A stretch of 64,000 bases of DNA from Celeribacter naphthalenivorans (GCF_020524585.1 NZ_JAIVLK010000004.1:186001-250000); one strand, 5' to 3'. Counted from the first letter of the stretch, positions 18,119 to 26,753 are shown. Numbers and translations are program-made. Notes: generated by a model from the letters alone, not told the origin.

Positions 18119-18931
18119 ATGTTCGGACATGATTTCCAACCCGCACCCGGCACGTTTCGTCCCGGAGCCATCGGCGAAGCCAGATGCCGCATCAAGCACA
18201 ACTATGCATTGATGCCGCCCGAAGGTGTGATGGCAAGCCTGTTGCCGCAATGGCGGGATACGGTCGTGCGTTTTCTGGCCGGGCCAGAACTCGGCGCTCA
18301 ATTCGGGCAGGTCATGCTCGAAATCGAAGGCAGCGGTGGCACGCGGCAGCCTTTGAATGATGGGCTGCAACACTTCTACTACCTGTTCGACGGGGCCCTG
18401 ACCCTGTCCTCCGAAGCCACCGGCACCGTGGACATGACGCCGGGGAGCTTTGTGTTCCTGCCTGCCGGAGAAACACATGAAGTGCGCACCACGGATGGCG
18501 CGCCCGCTCGGCTCATGGATATTCGCAAGCCGTATTTTGCGGTCGAAGGCATCGACACGCCGCCTGCAATTGTCTCGCACCGCGATGAGCTTGAGAAGAT
18601 CAACCACAACGGAACAATTGGCCGCACGTGGGAACATATGCTGCCCTTTGGCGATCTGCGCTACGACTTCGAAGTGAACATTCTCAGCTTTGAGCCGGGC
18701 GCGAACTTTCCTGAGATCGAGACGCATATCAACGAGCATGGGTTGGTCATGCTTGAAGGGCAGGGCATGTATTTGCTTGGGTCCGACTGGCATGAAGTTT
18801 GGCAAGAAGACTTCATCTGGATGGGGGCCTACTGCCCGCAGTTCTTCTATCCGACGGGTTGGACCCGTTCTGCCTATATGCTCTATAAAAACGTCAACCG
18901 TGACACCGTTTTTACGCATCAAGTCCGGTAA
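18119..18931 (+). CDS. allE: (S)-ureidoglycine aminohydrolase-like bicupin
   Basis: A 270-residue protein made of two cupin domains (about 1-145 and 150-270). It strongly resembles AllE/UGlyAH, which converts (S)-ureidoglycine to (S)-ureidoglycolate and ammonia in allantoin breakdown. The expected Mn site and catalytic residues are present as E201, H203, H207 and Q241, in the same spacing as E235/H237/H241/Q275 of the plant enzyme. AllE is normally partnered by allantoinase and allantoate amidohydrolase; here the only candidate partner is the hydantoinase-type gene at 12468. It may therefore serve ureide breakdown or a related aminohydrolysis. Confidence 0.82.
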   Translation: MFGHDFQPAPGTFRPGAIGEARCRIKHNYALMPPEGVMASLLPQWRDTVVRFLAGPELGAQFGQVMLEIEGSGGTRQPLNDGLQHFYYLFDGALTLSSEATGTVDMTPGSFVFLPAGETHEVRTTDGAPARLMDIRKPYFAVEGIDTPPAIVSHRDELEKINHNGTIGRTWEHMLPFGDLRYDFEVNILSFEPGANFPEIETHINEHGLVMLEGQGMYLLGSDWHEVWQEDFIWMGAYCPQFFYPTGWTRSAYMLYKNVNRDTVFTHQVR

Positions 18932-19147
18932 GGTTTGCTCGGGTAAATCTGAACCGATTGGGGCAAGCAAGACAGGCGCTGTATCGTGTGAAGGAAACGA
19001 GACGACGCCGTGCGAATTTTAGTTCAGGCACAGAGTTGGGCGGTCTTTGTTCGCCAGACCAATCATGCGTGACATCTCTAAATGGATGTTTGGGCTCAAT
19101 CGGTGTCTGGCGATCTTCTTCTGAAATCAATGCTCCTTAAAGCAGAA

Positions 19148-19178
19148 ATGGCTGATGACAAGATATGTCATCAGCCAT
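19148..19178 (-). terminator. Perfect 13-bp hairpin downstream of the monooxygenase
   Basis: The stem is ATGGCTGATGACA (19148-19160) with its exact complement (19166-19178) and a five-base loop. On the minus strand it is followed by a T-rich run (ATTTCTGCTTT). It is a probable rho-independent terminator for the monooxygenase gene ending at 19232. The rest of the 18932-19231 gap holds no gene that I can support. Confidence 0.65.
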
Positions 19179-19231
19179 GCGTTGGGAGGTCAATCCTGTG
19201 CATTACGCCGCAGGTATAGGCTCAGCCAGAT

Positions 19232-20878
19232 TTACTCTTGGTCTTCGAGGCAGGGCACGCGAGATTTCGAAATCTCAAATCCGCGATAGCCTTCGTCCCG
19301 GATTTTGTTCATTTCGACCATGTAGTTGGACATGCCGCCCATGTACCACATCGAGGTTCTCGGTTTGCCAGGGATGTTCGCGCCGTTGATCCAGCTGTCG
19401 GTGACTTCGAACAATGTCCCGGCCATGCCTTCCTGACAAATGCCGACCCAATCTTCCTGAGCCGATTTCTCGACGTCGATCACGCCGTTGACCTCTTCTG
19501 CCTTTTCGATGAGGTCGGTGAAGTAATCGACTTGCCATTCGTGGACCAAAGGTTGGCTGGTGAACGGGCTGAAGGGGCCGAAAACCATGAGCAGGTTCGG
19601 GAAACCCGACACGGCAAGACCCGCGTAGGTATGGGGGCCATCCGACCATTCATCCTTAAGTTTGACGCCATCGCGGCCCGTGGTGTCAATCTTGAGGTAG
19701 TTGCCAGTCATCGCGTCGAAGCCCGTCGCCATGATAACGACGTCCAATTCGACTTCTTCGCCGCCGATGATGAGGCCGTTTTCAGTGAAGCGCTCGATCT
19801 GGTTGGTTTTGACATCATGCAGGGACACGTCGTCACGGTTGTAGACGGCATAGTAATTGTCGGCCGCGAGAGGACGTTTCGCGTAATAGTCGGTCGGCGT
19901 CAGTTTGCGGGCCGTGTCAGGGTCTTTCACGATTGCGTCGATCTTGGATTTGATGAAATCCGTTGCCGTTTTATTGGCCTCAGGCGTCACCACGAGATCC
20001 GAGAAGGTGCCGAGCAGGAATTCAAAGCCGTTGCCCTTCTGCCAGGCGGCTTCGAAAATCGCTTGCCGTTCTTCTTCGGACACGGACAGGGCCGGTGTCG
20101 TGCTCTCCTGGAAACCAAAGACGCTGGCGGTGTCCAAGGCCCAATCGCGATAGCCTTTGGGGTCTTTCTTGATCCGCTCGCGGGTGTCTTGGGGGAAGGG
20201 GCCGATGCCGAGAGGCACGACCCACTGCGGGGTGCGCTGAAGCACATGCAGGTGTTTCACCTTGCCGGCCAAAGATGTGATGACTTGGATGCCGGTCGAT
20301 CCCGTGCCAATCACGGCGACCCGTTTGTCCGACAGGTCGGGATCTTCCTTTGGCCACTTCGAGGACACGAGGACCTCGCCTTTGAACTTTTCTTGGTCCG
20401 GGAAGCTTGGCGCGTAGCTGGAGGACAGAAGACCGACCGATTCAATCACGTAGCGTGCTTTGATTTTCTCGCCGGTTTTGGTGGTCAATTGCCACTGACC
20501 TTCCTCTTCCAGCCAATCGGCTTTGGCGATGCGCGTGCCAAAGTTGATGGAGGATTTCAGGTCATGTTTGTCGGCGACGGCACTCAGGTAGGCCTGCACT
20601 TCTTCTTGTTGTGCATAGCGCTCGGACCATTGCCAGTTCTGAAACATATCCAGGTCGAACGAATAGGTATAAACCGTCGATTCCGTGTCGACGCGGCAGC
20701 CGGGGTAGCGGTTCCAATACCAGGTTCCGCCAACATCATCGGCCTCGTCAAAGCCTTGGGCGTTCAGGCCGAGTTTGTTTTTCATGGCGTAAAGCGCGTA
20801 AAGCCCGCCAACGCCTGCCCCGATCACGGCGACATCAAGTTGAAGCCCGTCAAGGGCTGCGGAATGTTCAGTGCTCAT
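19232..20878 (-). CDS. Baeyer-Villiger-type flavin monooxygenase lacking the fingerprint histidine
   Basis: A 548-residue FAD/NADPH monooxygenase of the cyclohexanone/phenylacetone monooxygenase group, which inserts oxygen next to a carbonyl to make an ester or lactone. The FAD-binding GAGVGG (20-25), VGGTWYWNRYPG (49-60) with D64, the NADPH-binding GTGSTG (191-196) and the KRPL arginine loop are present. The BVMO fingerprint FxGxxxHxxxWP is found at 165-176 as F-K-G-E-V-L-V-S-S-K-W-P, so V171 replaces the histidine. It is divergent from the aldehyde dehydrogenase, with operator-like repeats between them. The likely role is oxygenation of a cyclic ketone in region 2. Confidence 0.88.
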   Translation of the reverse strand: MSTEHSAALDGLQLDVAVIGAGVGGLYALYAMKNKLGLNAQGFDEADDVGGTWYWNRYPGCRVDTESTVYTYSFDLDMFQNWQWSERYAQQEEVQAYLSAVADKHDLKSSINFGTRIAKADWLEEEGQWQLTTKTGEKIKARYVIESVGLLSSSYAPSFPDQEKFKGEVLVSSKWPKEDPDLSDKRVAVIGTGSTGIQVITSLAGKVKHLHVLQRTPQWVVPLGIGPFPQDTRERIKKDPKGYRDWALDTASVFGFQESTTPALSVSEEERQAIFEAAWQKGNGFEFLLGTFSDLVVTPEANKTATDFIKSKIDAIVKDPDTARKLTPTDYYAKRPLAADNYYAVYNRDDVSLHDVKTNQIERFTENGLIIGGEEVELDVVIMATGFDAMTGNYLKIDTTGRDGVKLKDEWSDGPHTYAGLAVSGFPNLLMVFGPFSPFTSQPLVHEWQVDYFTDLIEKAEEVNGVIDVEKSAQEDWVGICQEGMAGTLFEVTDSWINGANIPGKPRTSMWYMGGMSNYMVEMNKIRDEGYRGFEISKSRVPCLEDQE

Positions 20879-21059
20879 AGATTAAGCCTCCCACTTAGGT
20901 CATTTCTATCGGCTGGGCCGAAATGTTTCTGGGTCACCGAATGCCGCCCTCCAAGCGATATTCGTGCCCTGCTTTGGTCTCCAAATGCAGGTGATGGGCC
21001 GATTGCGCGCGGCGAAGCTGCTTTGCGCGTCGGTGATCAAGAATCCAATCTCTCATACG

Positions 21060-21074
21060 GTATTACGGTATGAC
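21060..21074. promoter_or_regulatory. Predicted GntR-type operator A
   Basis: GTATTACGGTATGAC, one of six copies of a 15-bp element with consensus GTATTA-N3-TAATAC found only in front of region 2 transcription units. It lies about 180 bases from the monooxygenase start. An identical copy is found at 24971. Confidence 0.65.
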
Positions 21075-21150
21075 CAATATGGTCAATCCCATTTTTTTAT
21101 CGGCGCATGTGGGCGGCGTCTGCGGAGCCACTTGCCCGGACAATCATATT

Positions 21151-21165
21151 GTATTACGCTAATAC
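21151..21165. promoter_or_regulatory. Predicted GntR-type operator B
   Basis: GTATTACGCTAATAC, a perfect 6-3-6 palindrome and the best copy of the repeat. It ends 76 bases before the aldehyde dehydrogenase ATG, a position suited to repression or activation of that promoter. Confidence 0.7.
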
Positions 21166-21241
21166 CGAAATTCAATTTTTTAGCTCGGCACAGAGCTTAT
21201 CCGGGGATTGTCCGGGGCTTATTCGGGCGTAGGAGGACTCA

Positions 21242-22732
21242 ATGAACAAAAATTCACCCAAGCCGGTCGTGGCGGATACGACATTCGTGCAGCCGAACGG
21301 CCGCCTGCTGATCAACGGGAAATGGCTGGAAGGTGACGCGGAGTTTCCGGTCTCGAACCCGGCAACCGGCGAAGTTTTTGCCTCTGTGTCCAGTGCCGGG
21401 GAACGCGAAGCGCTGTTGGCGCTTGATGCTGCGGAAGCCGCGCAAGAGGGCTGGCGCAATGTTGCGCCGCGGCAGCGCGCTGAACTGATGCACCGGCTTT
21501 ACGATCTCATGCTGACACGGCAGGAAGATTTTGCGCGCGTCATGACGCTCGAAAGCGGCAAGCCTCTGACCGAGGCGCGGGCCGAATTTAAACTGTCCTG
21601 CGATTTCTTGCGCTGGTTTGCTGAACAAACGGCGCATCTGCACGGCAGCTACGCCCCGGCATCGAATGGCGGCTTTCGCATCATGGTGGCCAAACAGCCG
21701 ATCGGCCCTTGCCTTCTGATCACGCCGTGGAACTTCCCGCTTTTGATGATCGTTCGCAAGGGTGGCGCCGCTCTGGCCGCCGGTTGTACGATGGTCGTGA
21801 AATCGGCGCAGGAAACGCCGTTGACCTGCGCGCTCTTCGCGGAGCTGGTGCAGGAGGCCGGGTTCCCGGACGGGGTGATGAACCTGATTCATACGACAAA
21901 TTCTGCATCGGTTTCGACGCCGCTGATGAATGATAAACGTATCCGCAAGGTGTCGTTCACCGGCTCGACCCGTGTGGGGGGCTTGTTGATGGAGCTGGCG
22001 GCCAAGAACATCACGAAATGTTCGCTTGAGCTTGGTGGCGATGGGCCGTTTGTGGTTCTGGATGACGCTGACATCGATCTGGCCGTTGAGCAGGCCGTGA
22101 TCTGCAAATTCCGCAATGCGGGGCAGGCCTGTGTGGCCGCAAACAGAATCATCGTGGACAAAAAGGTCGAAAAAGAATTCACCGAAAAATTCCTCAAAGC
22201 GGTCGAGGCTCTGACGGTCGGCGATGGGATGACCTCTGTCGATGTCGGTCCGATGATCTCGGCCCGTCAGCGGGATCGTCTTGGGGATACGATTCGTTCC
22301 TTGGAGGCCGCAGGCGGAACGGTTGTGACCGGAGGGGCTGCCGTCGAGGGCCCCGGGTATTTCTTCCAGCCGACCGTCATTCGCTTCGATGCTCCGAACG
22401 AGGTGATGTGTTCCAACGAGCTGTTCGCTCCGGTTGCCACCATCTTCCCGGTTGAGAGTGCAGCAGAGGCGCTGGCCTTTGCCAATAAGAGCGACTTCGG
22501 TCTGGCCTCTTACGTGTTCACCAAAGATGTCTCGCGTGCGCTGACCTTCGGGGAGCGGCTTGAGTTCGGGATGGTCGGCATCAACCGTGGCATCATGGCT
22601 GACGCGGCCGCGCCCTTCGGTGGCACCAAGGCCTCCGGCATCGGGCGCGAGGGTGGTCAAGAGGGCATCTATGAGTTCATGGAAGACAAGTACATTGCCT
22701 TGACCGTCAATGAGGCACAGGGTGTTGCTTGA
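21242..22732 (+). CDS. NAD(P)-dependent aldehyde dehydrogenase (succinate-semialdehyde dehydrogenase-like)
   Basis: A 496-residue aldehyde dehydrogenase close in length and motifs to GabD. N163 (TPWNFP), K187, E263 (LELGGDGPF) and the nucleophile C297 (RNAGQACVAANR) form the catalytic set. The usual ELGGN is ELGGD here. GabD-type enzymes oxidise omega-oxo acids, so 5- or 6-oxo acids made from a ring compound would be suitable substrates. A near-perfect AGGAGG site precedes the ATG. It overlaps the iron alcohol dehydrogenase by one base (TGATG), so the two are coupled and probably act in sequence. Confidence 0.9.
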   Translation: MNKNSPKPVVADTTFVQPNGRLLINGKWLEGDAEFPVSNPATGEVFASVSSAGEREALLALDAAEAAQEGWRNVAPRQRAELMHRLYDLMLTRQEDFARVMTLESGKPLTEARAEFKLSCDFLRWFAEQTAHLHGSYAPASNGGFRIMVAKQPIGPCLLITPWNFPLLMIVRKGGAALAAGCTMVVKSAQETPLTCALFAELVQEAGFPDGVMNLIHTTNSASVSTPLMNDKRIRKVSFTGSTRVGGLLMELAAKNITKCSLELGGDGPFVVLDDADIDLAVEQAVICKFRNAGQACVAANRIIVDKKVEKEFTEKFLKAVEALTVGDGMTSVDVGPMISARQRDRLGDTIRSLEAAGGTVVTGGAAVEGPGYFFQPTVIRFDAPNEVMCSNELFAPVATIFPVESAAEALAFANKSDFGLASYVFTKDVSRALTFGERLEFGMVGINRGIMADAAAPFGGTKASGIGREGGQEGIYEFMEDKYIALTVNEAQGVA

Positions 22733-23991
22733 TGCTTGAGAGGGCAGATTCGATGGAAAATACACTTGGAATAGGGCTGGTGCGCCAGCCCAACACCGTG
22801 CTGTTCGGGCCCGGTCAGAGGCGTCAGCTTGGTCGTATCGCGGCCAGCATGGGAAAGTCCGTTTTGATCGTGACCGACGAACGCATGGCGGGCACAGACA
22901 GCTTTGCCGATATGGTTGCGGATTTGACGGCGCAGGGGCTGACGGTGGACAGCTTTACGGAAGCGCTTCCGGATCTGCCGCGCTCCAATGTCTTGGCCGT
23001 CGCGGAGCGGTTTGGCGCCAATCCGCCTGACCTGATCGTGGGGCTTGGTGGCGGGTCGTGTATGGATCTGGCCAAAGCTTGCTCTGTCGTTCTTCGTTTT
23101 GGCGGGGATGTGCGGGACTATTTTGGCGAATTCGCCGTGCCCGGGCCGACGGTCCCGACGATTGCCATTCCCACCACAGGCGGGACAGGGGCAGAGGTCA
23201 CCAATCTGGCGATTGTTTTCGACGACGAAAAGCAGATGAAAATGGCCATCGCGGATGCCTCTATTGTTCCTGATGTGGCCATTATCGATCCTGAGTTGAC
23301 GGTCACCTGCCCGCCGGGGCTGACGGCCGCAACCGCCGCGGATGCGCTGTCGCATCTGGTCGAAGGGTTCACGGCGCGTCCCAAGAACCCGTCTCCCGAC
23401 CAGCTCGCGACGGAAGTCTATGTCGGTAAAAACCGGATCACGGATGTGTTCTGTGAGGAGGGGCTGCGGTTGATGAATCGCTCTCTCGGCACGGTCGTAG
23501 AGACGCCGTCCGACTTGGCGGCGCGGTCGGATGTGATGTTTGCCGCCTATTGTGCGGGCATGGTCATCAACACGACGGGCACGGCGGCGGCGCATGCGAT
23601 CCAAAGCCCGATGGCCTCGATCGGCCATACCCCGCATGGCATCGGTGTGGGCGCTTTGCTGCCCTATGTCATGCGCGCCAACCAACCCTACGCGCGTGAG
23701 GAATTCGCACGTATGGCCGATATTCTCGGCGTTGGGGGAGGTCTGGAGTCTCTGGACGATAAAGGGCGCGCGGCGATTGCGCGGATCGAAGAGCTCTTGG
23801 CTGCGGCAGGCGTTCCGCTTGAATTGGAGTCCCTTGGGGTGAGCGAGGCGCATTTCGATCAGATCGCGCGCTCCGCTGTAACGGCGCGCCGACTGGTCCT
23901 CAACAATCCTGCACCGCTCACAGAAGATTTTGTGAAAAAGCTTTTGGCGCGCGGTGTGGCGAATGACCGGAGTTGGTGGGCCGCTCCGTAA
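22732..23991 (+). CDS. Iron-containing alcohol dehydrogenase
   Basis: A 419-residue group III (Fe) alcohol dehydrogenase. The NAD-binding GLGGGSCMDLAKA motif and metal-ligand regions (AADALSHLVEGF and HAIQSPMASIGHTPHGIG) are visible. It would oxidise a hydroxyacid or primary alcohol to the aldehyde that the coupled aldehyde dehydrogenase removes, mirroring ChnD/ChnE chemistry with a different protein family. The start codon at 22732 overlaps the upstream stop; ATG 22753 (MENTLG) with GAGAGGG upstream is an equally good choice. It converges on the GntR gene. Confidence 0.9.
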   Translation: MLERADSMENTLGIGLVRQPNTVLFGPGQRRQLGRIAASMGKSVLIVTDERMAGTDSFADMVADLTAQGLTVDSFTEALPDLPRSNVLAVAERFGANPPDLIVGLGGGSCMDLAKACSVVLRFGGDVRDYFGEFAVPGPTVPTIAIPTTGGTGAEVTNLAIVFDDEKQMKMAIADASIVPDVAIIDPELTVTCPPGLTAATAADALSHLVEGFTARPKNPSPDQLATEVYVGKNRITDVFCEEGLRLMNRSLGTVVETPSDLAARSDVMFAAYCAGMVINTTGTAAAHAIQSPMASIGHTPHGIGVGALLPYVMRANQPYAREEFARMADILGVGGGLESLDDKGRAAIARIEELLAAAGVPLELESLGVSEAHFDQIARSAVTARRLVLNNPAPLTEDFVKKLLARGVANDRSWWAAP

Positions 23992-24010
23992 AGCAGCCCT
24001 CGAAACCCGT

Positions 24011-24038
24011 TTGAGGCCGCTCTTGCGAGTGGCCTCAA
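24011..24038. other. Hairpin between convergent genes
   Basis: TTGAGGCCGCTC-TTGC-GAGTGGCCTCAA forms a 12-bp stem with one G-U pair. It lies between the iron alcohol dehydrogenase and the convergent GntR gene and reaches into the last codons of the latter. It could serve both directions as a terminator, though no good T tract follows on either side. Confidence 0.45.
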
Positions 24039-24727
24039 GCTTCGATCAAGGCCGCATTTCGGCTGATATATTCTTGCTCTGCATATTTGGCGGCGAGAAT
24101 GACGTGATCTTCTGCAGCGGTTGCTGCAGCCTGTCCATTATGCGCTTCGGCGGCTTCGTGGATGATCGTTTTGAGCTCTGCGATGGACTCTTCGGTGCGG
24201 CTTTCGTCCAGAAAGGCGAAGCGCCGGAAAATTGCGATCCGGGCATGAATGAGGCCAAGGGTTTCTCTGAGCACGTTGTTATGTGCGCCGCTGATCAGCA
24301 CATCATAAAACTCGGCCTTGATGAGTTCGCGGCTTTGGACATCGCCGTGGCGGTATTCTTTGTCCAAACGCGCGGCGATATTGAGCAGCTGCTGGCATTG
24401 CTCGTCGGAGGCGTTCTGCGCAAAAAGATTTGCGGTGAGGCCTTCGAGATTGGCTCGGACCACGTAGAGCGCTTGAATGTCTTGCTGGCTCAGGACGGTC
24501 ACGATTGGACCGGAGTTCGGGACAACCGTGATGAGGTGTTCGGATTCCAGCTGACGGAGAGCCTCACGGATGACGGTGCGCGACACGTCATATGTTTCGC
24601 ACAGAACGCTTTCGACGAGGCGTTGGCCAGGTTTGAGATTTTCTTGAAGAATGTCTTCGCGGATCATCTGCACAACTTGTTGGCGCAGGGGGGCTGCTGT
24701 TCTTGCGATTGCGCGCCGAGCTGGCAT
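24035..24727 (-). CDS. GntR-family regulator, FCD subfamily
   Basis: A 230-residue transcription factor with an N-terminal winged helix (residues about 12-75, ESVLCETYDVSRTVIREALR) and an all-helical FCD effector domain (about 95-225). In the FCD domain the segment AEFYDVLISGAHN has tyrosine where many members have a metal-ligand histidine. It is encoded inside region 2, and a copy of the 15-bp repeat lies 82 bases upstream of its start. This fits an autoregulated repressor of the surrounding degradation genes, with a pathway acid as likely effector. The regulon is inferred from repeat distribution. Confidence 0.88.
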   Translation of the reverse strand: MPARRAIARTAAPLRQQVVQMIREDILQENLKPGQRLVESVLCETYDVSRTVIREALRQLESEHLITVVPNSGPIVTVLSQQDIQALYVVRANLEGLTANLFAQNASDEQCQQLLNIAARLDKEYRHGDVQSRELIKAEFYDVLISGAHNNVLRETLGLIHARIAIFRRFAFLDESRTEESIAELKTIIHEAAEAHNGQAAATAAEDHVILAAKYAEQEYISRNAALIEA

Positions 24728-24808
24728 TCGGTGCTCCTATGTTCATAAACATTAAATTGCGTAGCGCGTTTTCGTCACAAGGACGTCTGAGCTCTCTGCA
24801 ACAGTACC

Positions 24809-24823
24809 GTGTGATTGTAATAC
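24809..24823. promoter_or_regulatory. Predicted GntR-type operator C
   Basis: GTGTGATTGTAATAC matches 10 of 12 palindrome positions of GTATTA-N3-TAATAC. It lies 82 bases from the GntR start and would allow autoregulation. It is the weakest copy of the set. Confidence 0.5.
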
Positions 24824-24970
24824 GATCAAGGTGATCATGGCGCGTGACAGTCGGCCGGATGGATATTTCCACTTAATTCTGGTGGTTTGCGATGCGGGCG
24901 GGGTGCGGTGTTCGCCGGTGGGATGGACATAAGTTGTGCGCAAATAGGGATAGACGCCATCCGTCATCCT

Positions 24971-24985
24971 GTATTACGGTATGAC
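24971..24985. promoter_or_regulatory. Predicted GntR-type operator D
   Basis: GTATTACGGTATGAC, identical to copy A. It is set inside a wider inverted repeat (CCGTCAT...ATGACGG, 24962-24987). It ends 73 bases before the MBL-fold gene start. Confidence 0.65.
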
Positions 24986-25058
24986 GGAAATTGCGCGATG
25001 ATCACCGCCGGACTCTCTACGCGGTGCGCGTCGCGTTTCAAAGAAGGAGGAGCGCACA

Positions 25059-25961
25059 ATGGTCGCAGCACTGCAAAATCAACAGAATGCAGGGTGGTAT
25101 AGATTTCGGATCGGGGATTTGGAATGCACGTCTGTGTGGGATGGCTACATTCATCACAGCTATGACGGTCTGTTTCCGAATGCCGACCCAGAGGAAATGG
25201 CGCGGCTGAAGGCCGAATACAGGTTGCCGATTGACTATATTCCGATGGATTTGAACCCTGTCGTTGTGAATATGGGGGACCGTCTCGTTCTGATCGATGC
25301 CGGTATGGGCCAGTATTCGGATATGTTCGGCGATAAAATGGGCCGGTTGTTGGAAAACATGGCGGCGGCGGGGCTTGATCCGGCTGATATCGACGTGGTT
25401 CTCATGACGCATCTTCACCCGGACCACAGCTTTGGTTTGAGACGCCCGGACATGTCCGCCGCTTTCCCGAATGCCGAAATCCATGTGAGCCGACAGGACT
25501 GGGAAGAGTGGACCGACGCTGAGAACCTGACGCGCAGCGATCATAAAAAGGCCTGGACCGAAGGGACGCTTGAGGCGCTCAAGCCCTATGAGGGTAAGGT
25601 GAAAACCTTTGAGATTGGGGTCGAAGTTCTGCCGGGTGTGACCTCGGTGTCGGCTGCGGGACATAGTTCTGGCCAATCCGCCTTTGTCTTTGAAAGCAAA
25701 GGGGAGAAGGTGATGTTCACCGGAGATCTGGCGCATCATCAGGTGTATGACCCCATCCACCCGGAATGGTATTTCCATATGGATTTCGACAGCGATCCGG
25801 CGCTCGGCGCGCAGGCGAAGCGTGATGTCTTCGAGAAGGTCTGCGCTGAGGGCATCCGCTATCACGGGTATCATTTCCCGTTCCCGGGTCTTGGCGATCT
25901 GACAAAGGAGGCCGACGGCACATTCCGCTTTCATTTGGAGCCGGTGACGCCCCGTCTCTGA
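25059..25961 (+). CDS. Metallo-beta-lactamase-fold hydrolase (candidate lactonase)
   Basis: A 300-residue MBL-fold enzyme without a signal peptide. The dinuclear metal motif is THLHPDHSFG (about residues 126-135), with the further ligands supplied by AAGHSSGQ and TGDLAHHQ and by YHGYHFPF near the C-terminus. Enzymes of this layout include N-acyl-homoserine lactonases and other ester or lactone hydrolases. In a pathway with a Baeyer-Villiger-type monooxygenase, the missing step is lactone opening, and this gene is the best candidate. It starts a short unit with an SDR 45 bases downstream, under operator copy D. Confidence 0.85.
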   Translation: MVAALQNQQNAGWYRFRIGDLECTSVWDGYIHHSYDGLFPNADPEEMARLKAEYRLPIDYIPMDLNPVVVNMGDRLVLIDAGMGQYSDMFGDKMGRLLENMAAAGLDPADIDVVLMTHLHPDHSFGLRRPDMSAAFPNAEIHVSRQDWEEWTDAENLTRSDHKKAWTEGTLEALKPYEGKVKTFEIGVEVLPGVTSVSAAGHSSGQSAFVFESKGEKVMFTGDLAHHQVYDPIHPEWYFHMDFDSDPALGAQAKRDVFEKVCAEGIRYHGYHFPFPGLGDLTKEADGTFRFHLEPVTPRL

Positions 25962-26006
25962 GACGGTTCCTCAGTTTGCGATCTTGATATGAATGGAGGA
26001 CAGGAG

Positions 26007-26723
26007 ATGCTGTCAAAAACGGCCATCGTAACCGGTGGCGCGCGCAATATCGGCTATGCCATCAGCAAGCGGCTCAGCGACGATGGATATCGCGTGTTCG
26101 TGCTGGATGTCGTTGCCCCGGAGGATGCCGCGCTTCTGGCGGATTTTCGTCAGGTGGACCTTTCCGATGTGGAAGCGACGCGGGCGACCGTGGCGGCAAT
26201 TATTGCTGAGCACGGGGTGCATTGTTTGGTGAACAATGTCGGGTTGGTGTTCCCTGCGCCGCTTGAGGATGTTGATCTGAGTGATTTCGACAAAGTGATG
26301 CATCTCAATCTGCGCGCGGCGATTGTGTGCGCCCAGGAGGCAGTGCCTGCCATGCGCCGCGCGGGCGCGGGAGGGCGCATTGTGTTCAACACCAGCCGCG
26401 TCACCAAGGGCAAGCTGGACCGTACGCTTTACTCGGCGTCCAAAGGGGCTGCGCAGTCCATGGCGCGCACCTGGGCGCTGGAATTGGCGCCGCATGGGAT
26501 CACCGTCAATTGCGTTGCTCCCGGCCCGATCGCGACCACGGCATTCTGGGACAACAATCCGCCAGATGCGCCGAAGACGCGCGCGATCATCGATCAAGTG
26601 CCTCTCGGTCGTATGGGGGAGCCTGAAGACGTGGCCAATGCCATCAGTTTCTTCTGCGATGACAAGGCGTCTTTCGTGACTGGGCAAACGCTCTTTGTCT
26701 GCGGGGGCGTGACTGTGGGCTGA
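26007..26723 (+). CDS. Short-chain dehydrogenase/reductase
   Basis: A 238-residue SDR. The cofactor motif is TGGARNIG, the NNVG motif is present (CLVNNVGLVF), and the catalytic YSASK follows a NTSR serine. The ATG at 26007 is preferred because GGAGG lies seven bases upstream; 25989 is an alternative. It probably oxidises a cyclic or secondary alcohol to a ketone. It is followed by a strong terminator, so it ends the MBL-SDR transcription unit. Confidence 0.88.
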   Translation: MLSKTAIVTGGARNIGYAISKRLSDDGYRVFVLDVVAPEDAALLADFRQVDLSDVEATRATVAAIIAEHGVHCLVNNVGLVFPAPLEDVDLSDFDKVMHLNLRAAIVCAQEAVPAMRRAGAGGRIVFNTSRVTKGKLDRTLYSASKGAAQSMARTWALELAPHGITVNCVAPGPIATTAFWDNNPPDAPKTRAIIDQVPLGRMGEPEDVANAISFFCDDKASFVTGQTLFVCGGVTVG

Positions 26724-26753
26724 GGGTTCAGAGCCGTCTGAGATAAAAAATAT

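Larger units (their letters stand above)
20879..21241. promoter_or_regulatory. Divergent promoter region with two GntR-type operators
   Basis: These 363 bases separate the leftward monooxygenase from the rightward aldehyde dehydrogenase. No gene is seen. The right half is AT-rich and carries two copies of the 15-bp repeat described separately at 21060-21074 and 21151-21165. A strong ribosome-binding site (AGGAGG) precedes the aldehyde dehydrogenase ATG. Confidence 0.7.
24728..25058. promoter_or_regulatory. Divergent promoter region between GntR and MBL-fold genes
   Basis: These 331 bases hold no gene. They contain two copies of the region 2 repeat (24809-24823 and 24971-24985), one near each divergent start. 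A good AAGGAGGA ribosome-binding site precedes the ATG at 25059. Confidence 0.65.

Noticed and set aside
19238-21073. 611-codon open frame on the plus strand over the monooxygenase gene
   Set aside because: It lies antisense to a protein with clear FAD, NADPH and BVMO motifs and has shadow-type composition (His/Arg/Gly/Asp rich). GC-rich codon bias explains its length.
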